Below are positions 47,123 through 54,464 of a DNA stretch of 64,000 bases, piece after piece (the first letter of the stretch is position 1; every line of letters begins with the position of its first letter). The stretch comes from Aliiruegeria haliotis. Its GTDB lineage: Bacteria > Pseudomonadota > Alphaproteobacteria > Rhodobacterales > Rhodobacteraceae. Made by a program: the position numbers and the translations under genes. Below the pieces are notes generated by a model. That model was not told the DNA's origin and did no database searches. It was given only the letters and a program-made list of their open reading frames with translations. The stretch is taken from the NCBI RefSeq assembly GCF_003003255.1, contig NZ_PVTD01000005.1, positions 124,001 to 188,000 of the forward strand, in the 5' to 3' direction.

Positions 47123-48343
47123 ATGGCCGACTTTCACCAGAACGGCAATATCGCCACGATGCACAACCTGCGCAGTGCCAATACGGAGGCGCTGACCCGG
47201 GAGCTTTCGACTTTCGCAACCTCGCGCCGGATCTCGTTGATCCTTCCATCCCTTTATTCCGAGCTTGAGGGCGAGGCGCTGCCGAGGATCCTCGATGAGC
47301 TGTCGGACGTGCCCTACCTGCATCGGATCATCATCGGGCTCGACCGCGCCAATGAGGAGCAATTCCGCAAGGCACGGCAGTTCTTCTCGCGCCTGCCGCA
47401 AAACCACGTTGTGATCTGGAACGACAGTCCGCGGATGCTGGAAATCCAGGATCGCCTGAGGGAGTTGAACCTCGGCCCGGCGGAACCCGGCAAGGGCAAG
47501 AATGTCTGGACTTGCCTTGGGTACCTGTTGGCTTGCCAGGACAGTTCCGTGGTGGCGATCCACGATTGCGATATTCTGACCTATCACAAGGACATGCTGG
47601 CCCGACTTGTCTATCCGGTGACCAACCCGACCTTTCCCTACCAGATGGCGAAGGGCTTCTACCCACGAACCGACGGCCAGAAGCTGAACGGGCGGGTGTC
47701 GCGGCTGCTTGTTTCGCCCCTGCTGATCGCACTGAAACGGGTGATCGGGGATCGGGACTATATCGACTACCTGCGCTCCTTCCGCTACCCGCTGTCAGGC
47801 GAGTTCGCCATGCGTGTCTCGACCCTTGCGGATCTGCGCATTCCGGCGGATTGGGGGCTTGAAGTCGGCGTGTTGTCCGAGGCCTGGCGGAACCTGGCGC
47901 CAAAATCCGTCTGCCAGGTGGAAATCGCCGACACCTACGATCACAAGCACCAGCCGCTGTCAGAAGAGGACGCCAATGCCGGTCTTTCCCGCATGTCGGT
48001 GGATATCTGCAAGTCGATCTTCCGCAAGCTGGCGACCGACGGCACGGTGTTCTCGGAGGAAGTTTTCCGCTCGCTGAAGGCAACCTACTATCGCTCGGCG
48101 CTCGACCTGCTGGAATGCTACTACAATGATGCGAAGATGAACGGGCTTTCCATTGACCGCCACGCCGAGGAGGCCGCGATCGAACTTTTCGCGCGAAATG
48201 TGGTGGTCGCGGGCCAGATTTTCCTCGAAAACCCGGCAGAGCCCCCCTCAATCCCGACCTGGAACCGTGTGCATGCTGCGGATGCCGAGCTGCTGCCGGA
48301 CATGTTGAAGGCAGTGGAGAAGGATGCGGAGGACTTCGACTGA
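47123..48343 (+). CDS. Glucosyl/mannosyl-3-phosphoglycerate synthase-like glycosyltransferase
   Basis: A 406-residue GT-A glycosyltransferase of the GT81-like kind that should transfer glucose or mannose from an NDP-sugar to 3-phosphoglycerate. Seen: SLILPSLYSELEGEALPRIL at the NDP-sugar-binding start, the metal site HDCDILTYHKDM (D-x-D type), and GEFAMRVSTLADLRIPADWGLEVG, a family-typical acceptor region. It lies 12 bases after the phosphatase gene, which supports a two-step pathway. Which sugar is used cannot be read from the sequence. Confidence 0.8.
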   Translation: MADFHQNGNIATMHNLRSANTEALTRELSTFATSRRISLILPSLYSELEGEALPRILDELSDVPYLHRIIIGLDRANEEQFRKARQFFSRLPQNHVVIWNDSPRMLEIQDRLRELNLGPAEPGKGKNVWTCLGYLLACQDSSVVAIHDCDILTYHKDMLARLVYPVTNPTFPYQMAKGFYPRTDGQKLNGRVSRLLVSPLLIALKRVIGDRDYIDYLRSFRYPLSGEFAMRVSTLADLRIPADWGLEVGVLSEAWRNLAPKSVCQVEIADTYDHKHQPLSEEDANAGLSRMSVDICKSIFRKLATDGTVFSEEVFRSLKATYYRSALDLLECYYNDAKMNGLSIDRHAEEAAIELFARNVVVAGQIFLENPAEPPSIPTWNRVHAADAELLPDMLKAVEKDAEDFD

Positions 48344-48602
48344 TCCGGTCCAGCCGGTAATTATCGAGTCGCTAGAGCCATCTTGGAGCGAGTCTACCGC
48401 ACCGTCCGGCACGATTTTGCGGGTTCTAACGTTGTTTCTGGCTCGGTCCTAATACGGCAGGTGGTCGGGCTGAAATCGTTCGCTCTGTGCCCCCGAGTGC
48501 CGTTTGGGCCCGTGCGGTGCGCGCGCTGGGGGGGGGCGCGCGACGAGGCTCTGTCGCGATGGTAGGGGCACACCTACGCGTTGTTCGAGCCTTCGGAGGG
48601 TG

Positions 48603-49103
48603 TCAGGAGCAGGTCGGCAGCGGCACTCGGAGTTTTGCGGTCTCTTCAAATGTCTTCGAGGCCGTCCAGGCTGGTGTTTTGATCGATGCCGTTGCGCCGC
48701 TGAGTTCGCTGTCGGTCACAGTGATTGCTCTGCTCCCCCGGGTATCATCGACGTCCACCGTGAAAGCCACCGTTTCCCCGCGCGGGAGGCTTTTCAGCCG
48801 CAGGGTAACAAGACGATCGCCATCTCTCACGGTTGGTCGGTCAACGACATACCCTTCGCCGCTGACGATCTCGAAAGGTTGGAAAACCTCGGTTCCGGCT
48901 CCGTTACCCGTGACGTCAAATATGACACCGGAAGCGGAGGTAGAAAGGTCCAGCGTGATGGCTGCGGCATCGAGGTCACACGTGCCGGAGTTGGTCAGGA
49001 CGAAACTGTCCTTCGGTGCGCCTTCCAGGAAAGCGACCTCCAGATCGGCCATGGCCGGCGTGGAAAAAAGAGTGGCAACAACGGCAGTAACCAGGTTTCT
49101 CAT
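48603..49103 (-). CDS. Secreted protein, aggregation-factor-core-like
   Basis: A 166-residue exported protein: signal peptide (1-20, ending AMA) and an all-beta mature part with a repeated strand pattern (FVLTNSGTCDLDAAAITLDL; GVIFDVTGNGAGTEVFQPFE; VAFTVDVDDTRG). It reads like proteins annotated as aggregation factor core in Rhodobacterales. It has two Cys that could form a disulfide. Function at the surface or in the periplasm is unknown. ATG 49103 (MRNLVT) chosen because the signal peptide starts there. Confidence 0.65.
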   Translation of the reverse strand: MRNLVTAVVATLFSTPAMADLEVAFLEGAPKDSFVLTNSGTCDLDAAAITLDLSTSASGVIFDVTGNGAGTEVFQPFEIVSGEGYVVDRPTVRDGDRLVTLRLKSLPRGETVAFTVDVDDTRGSRAITVTDSELSGATASIKTPAWTASKTFEETAKLRVPLPTCS

Positions 49104-49146
49104 AGGACGATCGGTTCCGTTCGGTTTCTTGTGGCGTGGCGGCGTT

Positions 49147-49188
49147 GGAAAAGGTGCGCGCCGCCTCGAGGGAGGCAAGACGGCGCGC
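49147..49188 (-). terminator. Terminator after the fasciclin gene
   Basis: On the minus strand an 8-bp GC-rich stem (arms 49156-49163 and 49181-49188, with a short inner stem) is followed by CCTTTTCC. It lies 12 bases past the fasciclin stop and before the next minus-strand gene. Confidence 0.65.
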
Positions 49189-49199
49189 GGAACTGAGTA

Positions 49200-49685
49200 T
49201 TACTTGGGAAGGATCACCGCATCGATGACGTGAATAACGCCATTGGACGCTTCAATATCGGCGGTGACGACATTTGCGCCATCAACGGTAACGCCGCCAT
49301 CGGTCATGATCGTCACGTCGCTGCCCTGAACGGTCGTGGCCATCATGTTGTTGCTGAGATCACCGCTCATGACCTTGCCGGGCACCACGTGGTAGGTAAG
49401 CACGGCCGTCAGTTGATCCTTGTTCTCGGGCTTCAGGAGATCTTCAACCGTGCCTTCGGGCAACGCGGCGAAGGCGTCGTCGGTCGGGGCAAACACCGTG
49501 AAAGGACCTTCGCCCTTCAGGGTGTCTACGAGCCCGGCGGCCTGAACGGCGGCCACGAGGGTGTTGAAGGAGCCGGCTCCCACAGCCGTATCCACAATGT
49601 CCTTGGAGTGGCCATCGGCAAATGCGGTGGTCGCGGCGAACAGACCGGCGGCGGCGGTGGCGGCAAAGAAAGTTCTACGAAGCAT
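49200..49685 (-). CDS. Secreted fasciclin (FAS1) domain protein
   Basis: A 161-residue exported FAS1-domain protein: signal peptide (1-24, ending AFA), then one FAS1 domain with [38 protein letters not shown] (the H1-like motif), [12 protein letters not shown], and a C-terminal [14 protein letters not shown] (H2-like motif). FAS1 domains mediate adhesion. The ATG at 49685 is preceded by GGAG 5 bases upstream. No membrane anchor. Confidence 0.95.
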   Translation of the reverse strand: MLRRTFFAATAAAGLFAATTAFADGHSKDIVDTAVGAGSFNTLVAAVQAAGLVDTLKGEGPFTVFAPTDDAFAALPEGTVEDLLKPENKDQLTAVLTYHVVPGKVMSGDLSNNMMATTVQGSDVTIMTDGGVTVDGANVVTADIEASNGVIHVIDAVILPK

Positions 49686-49836
49686 GGTATCTCCATTCAT
49701 GTGAGCCCGCGTCGTGCGGAATGTTTGGGATACGGCGCTTGACGTGAGGTGGATCATCGCGACGTGAAAAATGCTGCGCCGCCGGCCGAAGGGGGCGTCG
49801 CCCGGGACTGCCGCCCCGGTGCGTATCCCCGCGCGG

Positions 49837-50472
49837 TCATTCGAGTCTGAGCCCACCAAGCCGTGCCTGCACCGACGTGCCCGTGTCGTCACTGTCCGAA
49901 GACACTGCAAGTCCGACGAGAACGGTTTTTGGTTCACCGAAGGCACGCTGGAAATCTGCATTCAAATCAACGCTTTCCTGGTAGCTTCCCGTGCCTGCAG
50001 GGCGCCGGATCAAGGTCTTGCCACGAGTGCCAAGGTAGGGTGTCGGCAGCACCTCGCCACGGGCGTGCGTGCCGCCCCAGACATACATGAGCACGCGGGC
50101 ATCCCGGTCTCTCAGCAGCTTGCGGATGCTGGTGTTTCGGCTGGCTTCGGCGCGATCCTGCGGCAAGAACACGAAATAGAGAGCAAGGTTGCGATCGTCT
50201 CCGCCCTTCCGCGTGAGCTGCGTGCCGGGCACGCTTTCCGAGACAGACCAGTCCCAGGTGGCCCGTGTTGCAGCACCATCGGAGGCCGGCAGCCGGGTCC
50301 AGATCAACGAAACCGATCCGTTTGAGCGCACCTCTACACCTTGCGGCGACTGGCTCCACTGGTTGCCGGGCAGGCGCGGGAACTTCTGCTCCGACCATTT
50401 CCCAAATGGCACCGCACCTGCCGCAGAAGCGGCAAGGGATATCGAGAGGGCGAGGGCGGCCGCCAATTTCAT
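49837..50472 (-). CDS. Secreted DUF3047 protein
   Basis: A 211-residue exported protein of the DUF3047 family: signal peptide (1-20), then a beta-sandwich-like domain with [61 protein letters not shown] and [13 protein letters not shown]-like segments. Function unknown. ATG 50472 gives a good signal; the 334-codon frame extends far upstream over the next gene and is not credible. Confidence 0.82.
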   Translation of the reverse strand: MKLAAALALSISLAASAAGAVPFGKWSEQKFPRLPGNQWSQSPQGVEVRSNGSVSLIWTRLPASDGAATRATWDWSVSESVPGTQLTRKGGDDRNLALYFVFLPQDRAEASRNTSIRKLLRDRDARVLMYVWGGTHARGEVLPTPYLGTRGKTLIRRPAGTGSYQESVDLNADFQRAFGEPKTVLVGLAVSSDSDDTGTSVQARLGGLRLE

Positions 50473-50554
50473 GATCGTTCTCCGGGGTATTTTCAGGCTG
50501 CCGGAGACGATAGCGCTGACAAGCGGGTCGAACAGGTTGTGGGGGCGTGACCTG

Positions 50555-51094
50555 TCAGTGGCGCACATCGCGAAGGCGCGCGGGATCGTACCCGTTACGC
50601 CTGAGAACCTCTTCTGCGGTTGCGCGCGCCTCGTCGGAGATCGACGGGCTGCGTGCGAGGATCCACCCGGTTGTCCCACGCGGCGCACCGACAACGGCAA
50701 GGGTGTAGTCCTCATCAACATGAAGCACCCAGTAATCGCCACGGGCAAAGGGAAGCCACGGCACGAACGTGACTGACAGCTTGCCCGGACCGACAACCTT
50801 GGCCTGTCCGTCGGCCGTCTTGACCTCACCATCGGGCGCACCGATCCGACAGGTGTTCAGTACCGAAATCTTGCCGTCATCGCGCAGGGCGTATTCCGCC
50901 GTGACCCCCTCACATCCTTTCTCGAAACGGTTGGGGAAGCGCGCGATCTCGTACCACTTGCCAAGGTAGCGTTCGAGGTCGAGTTGGGACACCGGTATCA
51001 TCTCCACGTCACGATCCCTATACCTCTCGGCCATCGCAGGAGCCGCGAGAATGACCATCAGCCCTGCGACCATGGCGTGCCAGATTGCCTTCAT
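50555..51094 (-). CDS. Lipocalin (Blc-like)
   Basis: A 179-residue exported lipocalin: signal peptide (1-22, ending AMA), then the lipocalin fold with YLGKWYEIARFPNRFEKGCEG (first conserved region), TCRIGAP and WVLHVDEDYTLAVVGAP, and the C-terminal helix. No lipobox Cys, so it is probably soluble in the periplasm rather than anchored as E. coli Blc is. May carry lipids or act in envelope stress. It lies 82 bases upstream of the DUF3047 gene on the same strand. Confidence 0.92.
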   Translation of the reverse strand: MKAIWHAMVAGLMVILAAPAMAERYRDRDVEMIPVSQLDLERYLGKWYEIARFPNRFEKGCEGVTAEYALRDDGKISVLNTCRIGAPDGEVKTADGQAKVVGPGKLSVTFVPWLPFARGDYWVLHVDEDYTLAVVGAPRGTTGWILARSPSISDEARATAEEVLRRNGYDPARLRDVRH

Positions 51095-51205
51095 GTTCTG
51101 CCTCCGGGTTATGCAGATTGGTTTTCAGGTTCCGAGTGGACAGACGATAAGCGCTTCGCCAAAGGGCGAGGAGCACAGGTCGATTGGCCGCCGGGAGTCT
51201 GCCGT

Positions 51206-51583
51206 TCAGATCGGGTTCTGAGCCCCGACATAGTACAGCAGATCGCCAGTGTCATCGAACAGCGGCCGAATCCGCAGGCGATTCATGAAAGGCTCGCCCG
51301 ATTTGCGGTAGTTCAGAATGTCGATCGTGAAGGTCGTCCTGGCCTTCAGCGCCGCACGGATCGCCTCGACGGCGTTCGGGTCCGTTTCCGGTCCCTGTAG
51401 AAATCGGCAGTTCTGCCCGAGGACCTCGTCCGGTGCATAGCCGGTGTGAGCCTCGAACTCATCGCTGACATAGATCATCGGGTTGTCGGGCAACGCGGGG
51501 TTGGTGATCACGACGCTCATCGACCGTTCGTCAGAGTCGAGCCGGGCAATCAGGTCTTCTTCGCTGAGGAATGTGTCGGGCAC
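51206..51583 (-). CDS. Short LOV-domain blue-light photoreceptor
   Basis: A 125-residue single LOV (PAS) domain. Seen: VVITNPALPDNPMIYVSDEFEAHTGYAPDEVLGQNCRFLQG, which contains the NCRFLQG motif with the Cys that binds FMN on blue light; Asn and Gln residues of the flavin site are in NPMIY, NYRKSGEPF and YYVGAQ. There is no effector domain, so it belongs to the short LOV class known from Dinoroseobacter and Rhodobacter. Output may be by dimer change or protein contact. ATG 51583 is the only start that fits. Confidence 0.92.
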   Translation of the reverse strand: MPDTFLSEEDLIARLDSDERSMSVVITNPALPDNPMIYVSDEFEAHTGYAPDEVLGQNCRFLQGPETDPNAVEAIRAALKARTTFTIDILNYRKSGEPFMNRLRIRPLFDDTGDLLYYVGAQNPI

Positions 51584-51856
51584 GGTAGACTCCTACAAGA
51601 TGGGAGAAAGGTCCTGCCCATATCCTACCCTCCCGGCGCCATTGAGCAATAGAGCGTTTGAGCCCAACGTTCCGCGCATCCGCGAGACGCGCGAAGGTCA
51701 ATGCACACGATGGACAGCGCTGCTCATGATTGCCGGGTCGGCGTCACTCCAACTTCTGGGGGCAGTGGAGTGAACCAAGGCAAACCTCGCGGTGCTGCGC
51801 CTCTCTCTCCCATCTCGGCTGATTTCGGGCTTGGGAGCGTTTTCCACGATTCTTTG

Positions 51857-51881
51857 GGAACATTTCCGCCGGCACGCCGTT
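51857..51881 (+). promoter_or_regulatory. EcfG-type promoter before the DUF1328 gene
   Basis: GGAAC at 51857-51861 and CGTT at 51878-51881 with exactly 16 bases between, the known alphaproteobacterial EcfG promoter form (GGAAC-N16/17-CGTT). The DUF1328 ATG lies 49 bases after the -10. The rest of the gap 51584-51930 shows no gene or other element that I can support. Confidence 0.75.
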
Positions 51882-51930
51882 GTCGATGCACAGTTCGATA
51901 CGAAAATCGCAACGATCAAAGGAGTAAATC

Positions 51931-52101
51931 ATGCTTGGATGGGCCATCACGTTTCTGGTTGTCGCCCTCATTGCCGCGCTGTTCGGGTTCGGTGGGATTG
52001 CCAGCGCCTCGGCAGGGATCGCCCAGATCCTGTTCTTCGTATTTCTCGTACTGTTTGTCATCGCAATGGTCGCGCGCGCCCTGCGCGGTCGCACGCCCTG
52101 A
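51931..52101 (+). CDS. DUF1328 small membrane protein (YtjA-like)
   Basis: A 56-residue membrane protein with two hydrophobic segments (about 4-20 and 26-49) of the DUF1328 family; the pattern [21 protein letters not shown] is characteristic. It is linked to general stress in several proteobacteria. AAAGGAG precedes the ATG by 6 bases. It ends in RALRGRTP. Next gene is dps, 92 bases on, with no EcfG promoter of its own that I could see, so the two may share a transcript. Confidence 0.9.
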   Translation: MLGWAITFLVVALIAALFGFGGIASASAGIAQILFFVFLVLFVIAMVARALRGRTP

Positions 52102-52193
52102 CTGAAGCAGAGCTCACTTTGGTGGAGCGCGCCTGAAAGGCGTGCCGTCGACCTACACCGCACAAGATCAATAACACGCTACCGGAGACTCCA

Positions 52194-52715
52194 ATGAACA
52201 GTCCGCTGAACATCGCCCCCAGCAACCCCATGAACATCGCCCCCTCGGACAAGGTCGTGAAGACCGGCGTCCGCGACGTGGATGCGGTCGCCGAAGGCCT
52301 CGCGGATGTGCTGTCCGAGAGCTACGCCGTGTTGCTCAAGACCCATAGCTATCACTGGAATGTCGAAGGTCCGCTGTTTCACGCGGTGCATGTTCTGACC
52401 GAGGAGCACTACACCGATCTGTTCGCGGCGATCGACGTGATTGCAGAGCGCATCAGGGCACTTGGCCGGGTTGCCCCGATGAAACCCTCCGATGTCGTGA
52501 ACATGTCCAACGAGCATTCCACGCTGGAGCATCCCTCGGCGCTCTGGATGCTGGAAGACCTCGCAAAGGACAACGAAAGGTTGGCCCACAAGCTGCACGC
52601 GTTGGTTGAGCTGGCGGATGCCCGCAAGGACCATGCGACGGCCGATCTTGCGACGGCCCGGATTGCTGTACACGAAAAAGCGGTGTGGATGCTGCGCGCG
52701 CTGGCCGCGTCCTGA
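52194..52715 (+). CDS. dps: Dps/ferritin-like DNA-protecting protein
   Basis: A 173-residue Dps-type protein that oxidises and stores iron and protects DNA. Seen: ferroxidase ligands in KTHSYHWNVEGPLFHAVHVLTEEHYTDLFAAIDVIAERI (His, Asp and Glu residues of the inter-subunit site), and the helical C-terminal half. A disordered N-terminal tail with Asn/Pro and Lys (about 1-20) precedes it. Stress context fits. Followed by a strong terminator. Confidence 0.94.
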   Translation: MNSPLNIAPSNPMNIAPSDKVVKTGVRDVDAVAEGLADVLSESYAVLLKTHSYHWNVEGPLFHAVHVLTEEHYTDLFAAIDVIAERIRALGRVAPMKPSDVVNMSNEHSTLEHPSALWMLEDLAKDNERLAHKLHALVELADARKDHATADLATARIAVHEKAVWMLRALAAS

Positions 52716-52745
52716 TCCGCGAAGCGATCACCACACCAACATGAA

Positions 52746-52775
52746 AAAGCCCCGCGTGACGACACGCGGGGCTTT
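52746..52775. terminator. Bidirectional terminator between dps and phyR
   Basis: Perfect 13-bp arms (52746-52758 and 52763-52775) with a 4-base loop have A5 on one side and TTTCTGTTT on the other. It ends dps on the plus strand and phyR on the minus strand. Confidence 0.92.
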
Positions 52776-52798
52776 CTGTTTATGTTCTCTGCCGTGGG

Positions 52799-53608
52799 TC
52801 AGGCGCCGAGCGTTGCGGTCGACGCGAAGAACATGGCCTGGCTGACGGCGCCGACCACCTGATCGGGCTCATAGGGTTTGGCAATCAGGAACGTCGGCTC
52901 TGGGCGGTCCCCGGTCAGCAGGCGTTCGGGGAACGCGGTGATGAAGATCACTGGGACGTCGAGTTCCGGAAGCAGCGTCTTCACGGCATCGATGCCGCTG
53001 GAATTGTCGGCGAGCTGAATATCGGCAAGGATCAGGTCAGGTTGTTGCTTGCGTCCCATCTCGACCGCGGCATCGCGGGTGCGGGCGACGCCAGTCACCT
53101 CGTGCCCCATCATCGACAGGATGCCCTCGAGATCCATCGCGATGATTGCCTCGTCCTCGATGATCAGAACCCGGCCGCTCACCGATTTCTGCATTTCCGC
53201 GCGTGCGGTCTCCACCAGAGCGTCAGCTTCGGCGGCGTCGATTCCCATCACGAACGCCAGATCATCGATGGAGAAACCCTCGACGGTGTGCAGGAGCAAT
53301 GCTTCGCGCGAGTTCGGGGTAAGTGTTGCCAGATGCTGCGTTGCCTGGGCGCGGAGTGGATCCCCCGACACCGCATCCGGCGCATCGATACTCGTCCAGA
53401 TCGAATGGAACACCCGGAACAGCCCTGCCTTTCCACCCCGGCTTGCATCAAAGCAACTCGGATCGGCCAGGATTGCCTCCAACGTGGCTGCGGCCTGACG
53501 GTCCCCGCTGTCCTGCCGCCCGGTCAGCGCCCGGGCATGCCGGCGCAGAAATGGCAATTCCGGAGCAACGAGATCTGACATCTTGGTTGGTTGGCTGGGA
53601 TCGGTCAT
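52799..53608 (-). CDS. phyR: General stress response regulator PhyR
   Basis: A 269-residue protein with an N-terminal sigma-like domain (about 1-135) and a C-terminal receiver (about 145-260; acidic E151/D152, phospho-acceptor D196, T224, Lys in IAKPY). In alphaproteobacteria phosphorylated PhyR exposes its sigma-mimic part and captures the anti-sigma factor NepR, freeing EcfG. The start MTDPS follows the family; the longer frame has no support. Divergent from nepR with a shared promoter, which is the classic arrangement. Confidence 0.97.
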   Translation of the reverse strand: MTDPSQPTKMSDLVAPELPFLRRHARALTGRQDSGDRQAAATLEAILADPSCFDASRGGKAGLFRVFHSIWTSIDAPDAVSGDPLRAQATQHLATLTPNSREALLLHTVEGFSIDDLAFVMGIDAAEADALVETARAEMQKSVSGRVLIIEDEAIIAMDLEGILSMMGHEVTGVARTRDAAVEMGRKQQPDLILADIQLADNSSGIDAVKTLLPELDVPVIFITAFPERLLTGDRPEPTFLIAKPYEPDQVVGAVSQAMFFASTATLGA

Positions 53609-53637
53609 GCTGTCTCCAAGAAAAATCACACTTTCGG

Positions 53638-53668
53638 GGAACAAACGTTTCTCTCATGCGTTTGTTCC
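53638..53668. promoter_or_regulatory. Palindromic bidirectional EcfG promoter (phyR/nepR)
   Basis: GGAAC (53638-53642) and CGTT (53659-53662) are 16 bases apart on the plus strand; on the minus strand GGAAC (53668-53664) and CGTT (53647-53644) are also 16 apart. The two reads share one palindrome: 10-base arms 53638-53647 and 53659-53668 with an 11-base spacer. It therefore drives phyR and nepR-ecfG-kinase from one segment and should be autoregulated. Confidence 0.88.
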
Positions 53669-53724
53669 ACAAGACCACGAATTTTTTTGCGGCTGTCAAC
53701 ACGAGCCAAGGGACGCCACTGCCG

Positions 53725-53910
53725 ATGCCATCGAAATCCAGAATGCTGAAAAGCCAGATAGACGACAACCTGCGCCTCATATTCGAGGAAGAGTCGCAAG
53801 CTGATTTGCCGCCGCGGTTGCAGGAACTACTTGAACGTCTCGATGAGATCGACGTGCCTGTCGGTGTCGCAAGCGGGGTTTCCGATCCCAAGACGGAGAA
53901 GAACTCGTGA
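53725..53910 (+). CDS. nepR: Anti-sigma factor NepR
   Basis: A 61-residue NepR-type protein that holds EcfG in the unstressed cell. Seen: two helices with the NepR pattern QIDDNLRLIFEEE and LPPRLQELLERL, plus a short acidic tail. The ATG at 53725 lies about 55 bases after the expected transcription start; the ATG at 53656 lies inside the promoter and cannot be used. The stop overlaps the ecfG GTG start (GTGA). Confidence 0.93.
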   Translation: MPSKSRMLKSQIDDNLRLIFEEESQADLPPRLQELLERLDEIDVPVGVASGVSDPKTEKNS

Positions 53911-54464
53911 ACCGACAAGATGCGAAGGCCGAACTGATCGGCCATATGAAGGTCCTGCGGGCCTTCGCCATGAGCCTGACCCGCAATCCAGCCGCCGCTG
54001 ACGACCTCGTGCAGGACACCGTGCTAAAGGCGTGGAGCAAGCTCGACACGTTCGAAGAGGGTACGAACATGCGGGCATGGTTGTTCACCATTCTGCGCAA
54101 TGGTTTCTATTCTGATCGACGGAAGGCCGCTCGCGAGACCGATGATCCGGAGGGCAATCTCGCTGGCGCTCTGGCGGAAAAGCCTGCACATGACGGGCGG
54201 TTGCAACTGGCGGATTTTCGGGTTGCCTTCGACACTCTCCCGCCGGAGCAACGCGAGGTCCTGACACTGGTCGGAGTGTTGCAATACTCTTACGAAGAGG
54301 CGGCGGAAATGTGTGGAGTGAAGATCGGAACGATCAAAAGCCGTCTCAAGCGCGGGCGCGATGCGCTGGCGCAGGCGATGGATCTGTCGGAGGACGAACC
54401 GATCGAAATGACGGATCAGGTCACCCAGTCCGTGGTCTCCGTCAATGGAGGAGCCGCTGCGTGA
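53907..54464 (+). CDS. ecfG: General stress sigma factor EcfG
   Basis: A 185-residue ECF sigma factor of the EcfG group. Seen: region 2 with AFAMSLTRNPAAADDLVQDTVLKAW (about 20-45) and NMRAWLFTILRN, and region 4 with LPPEQREVLTLVGVLQYSYEEAAEMCGVKIGTIKSRLKRGR. The start is GTG at 53907, inside the nepR end, so translation is coupled. The sensor kinase gene overlaps its stop in the same GTGA way. Confidence 0.97.
   Translation: MNRQDAKAELIGHMKVLRAFAMSLTRNPAAADDLVQDTVLKAWSKLDTFEEGTNMRAWLFTILRNGFYSDRRKAARETDDPEGNLAGALAEKPAHDGRLQLADFRVAFDTLPPEQREVLTLVGVLQYSYEEAAEMCGVKIGTIKSRLKRGRDALAQAMDLSEDEPIEMTDQVTQSVVSVNGGAAA

Noticed and set aside
53656-53724. An earlier start for nepR at ATG 53656
   Set aside because: That ATG lies within the EcfG promoter, upstream of the expected transcription start.
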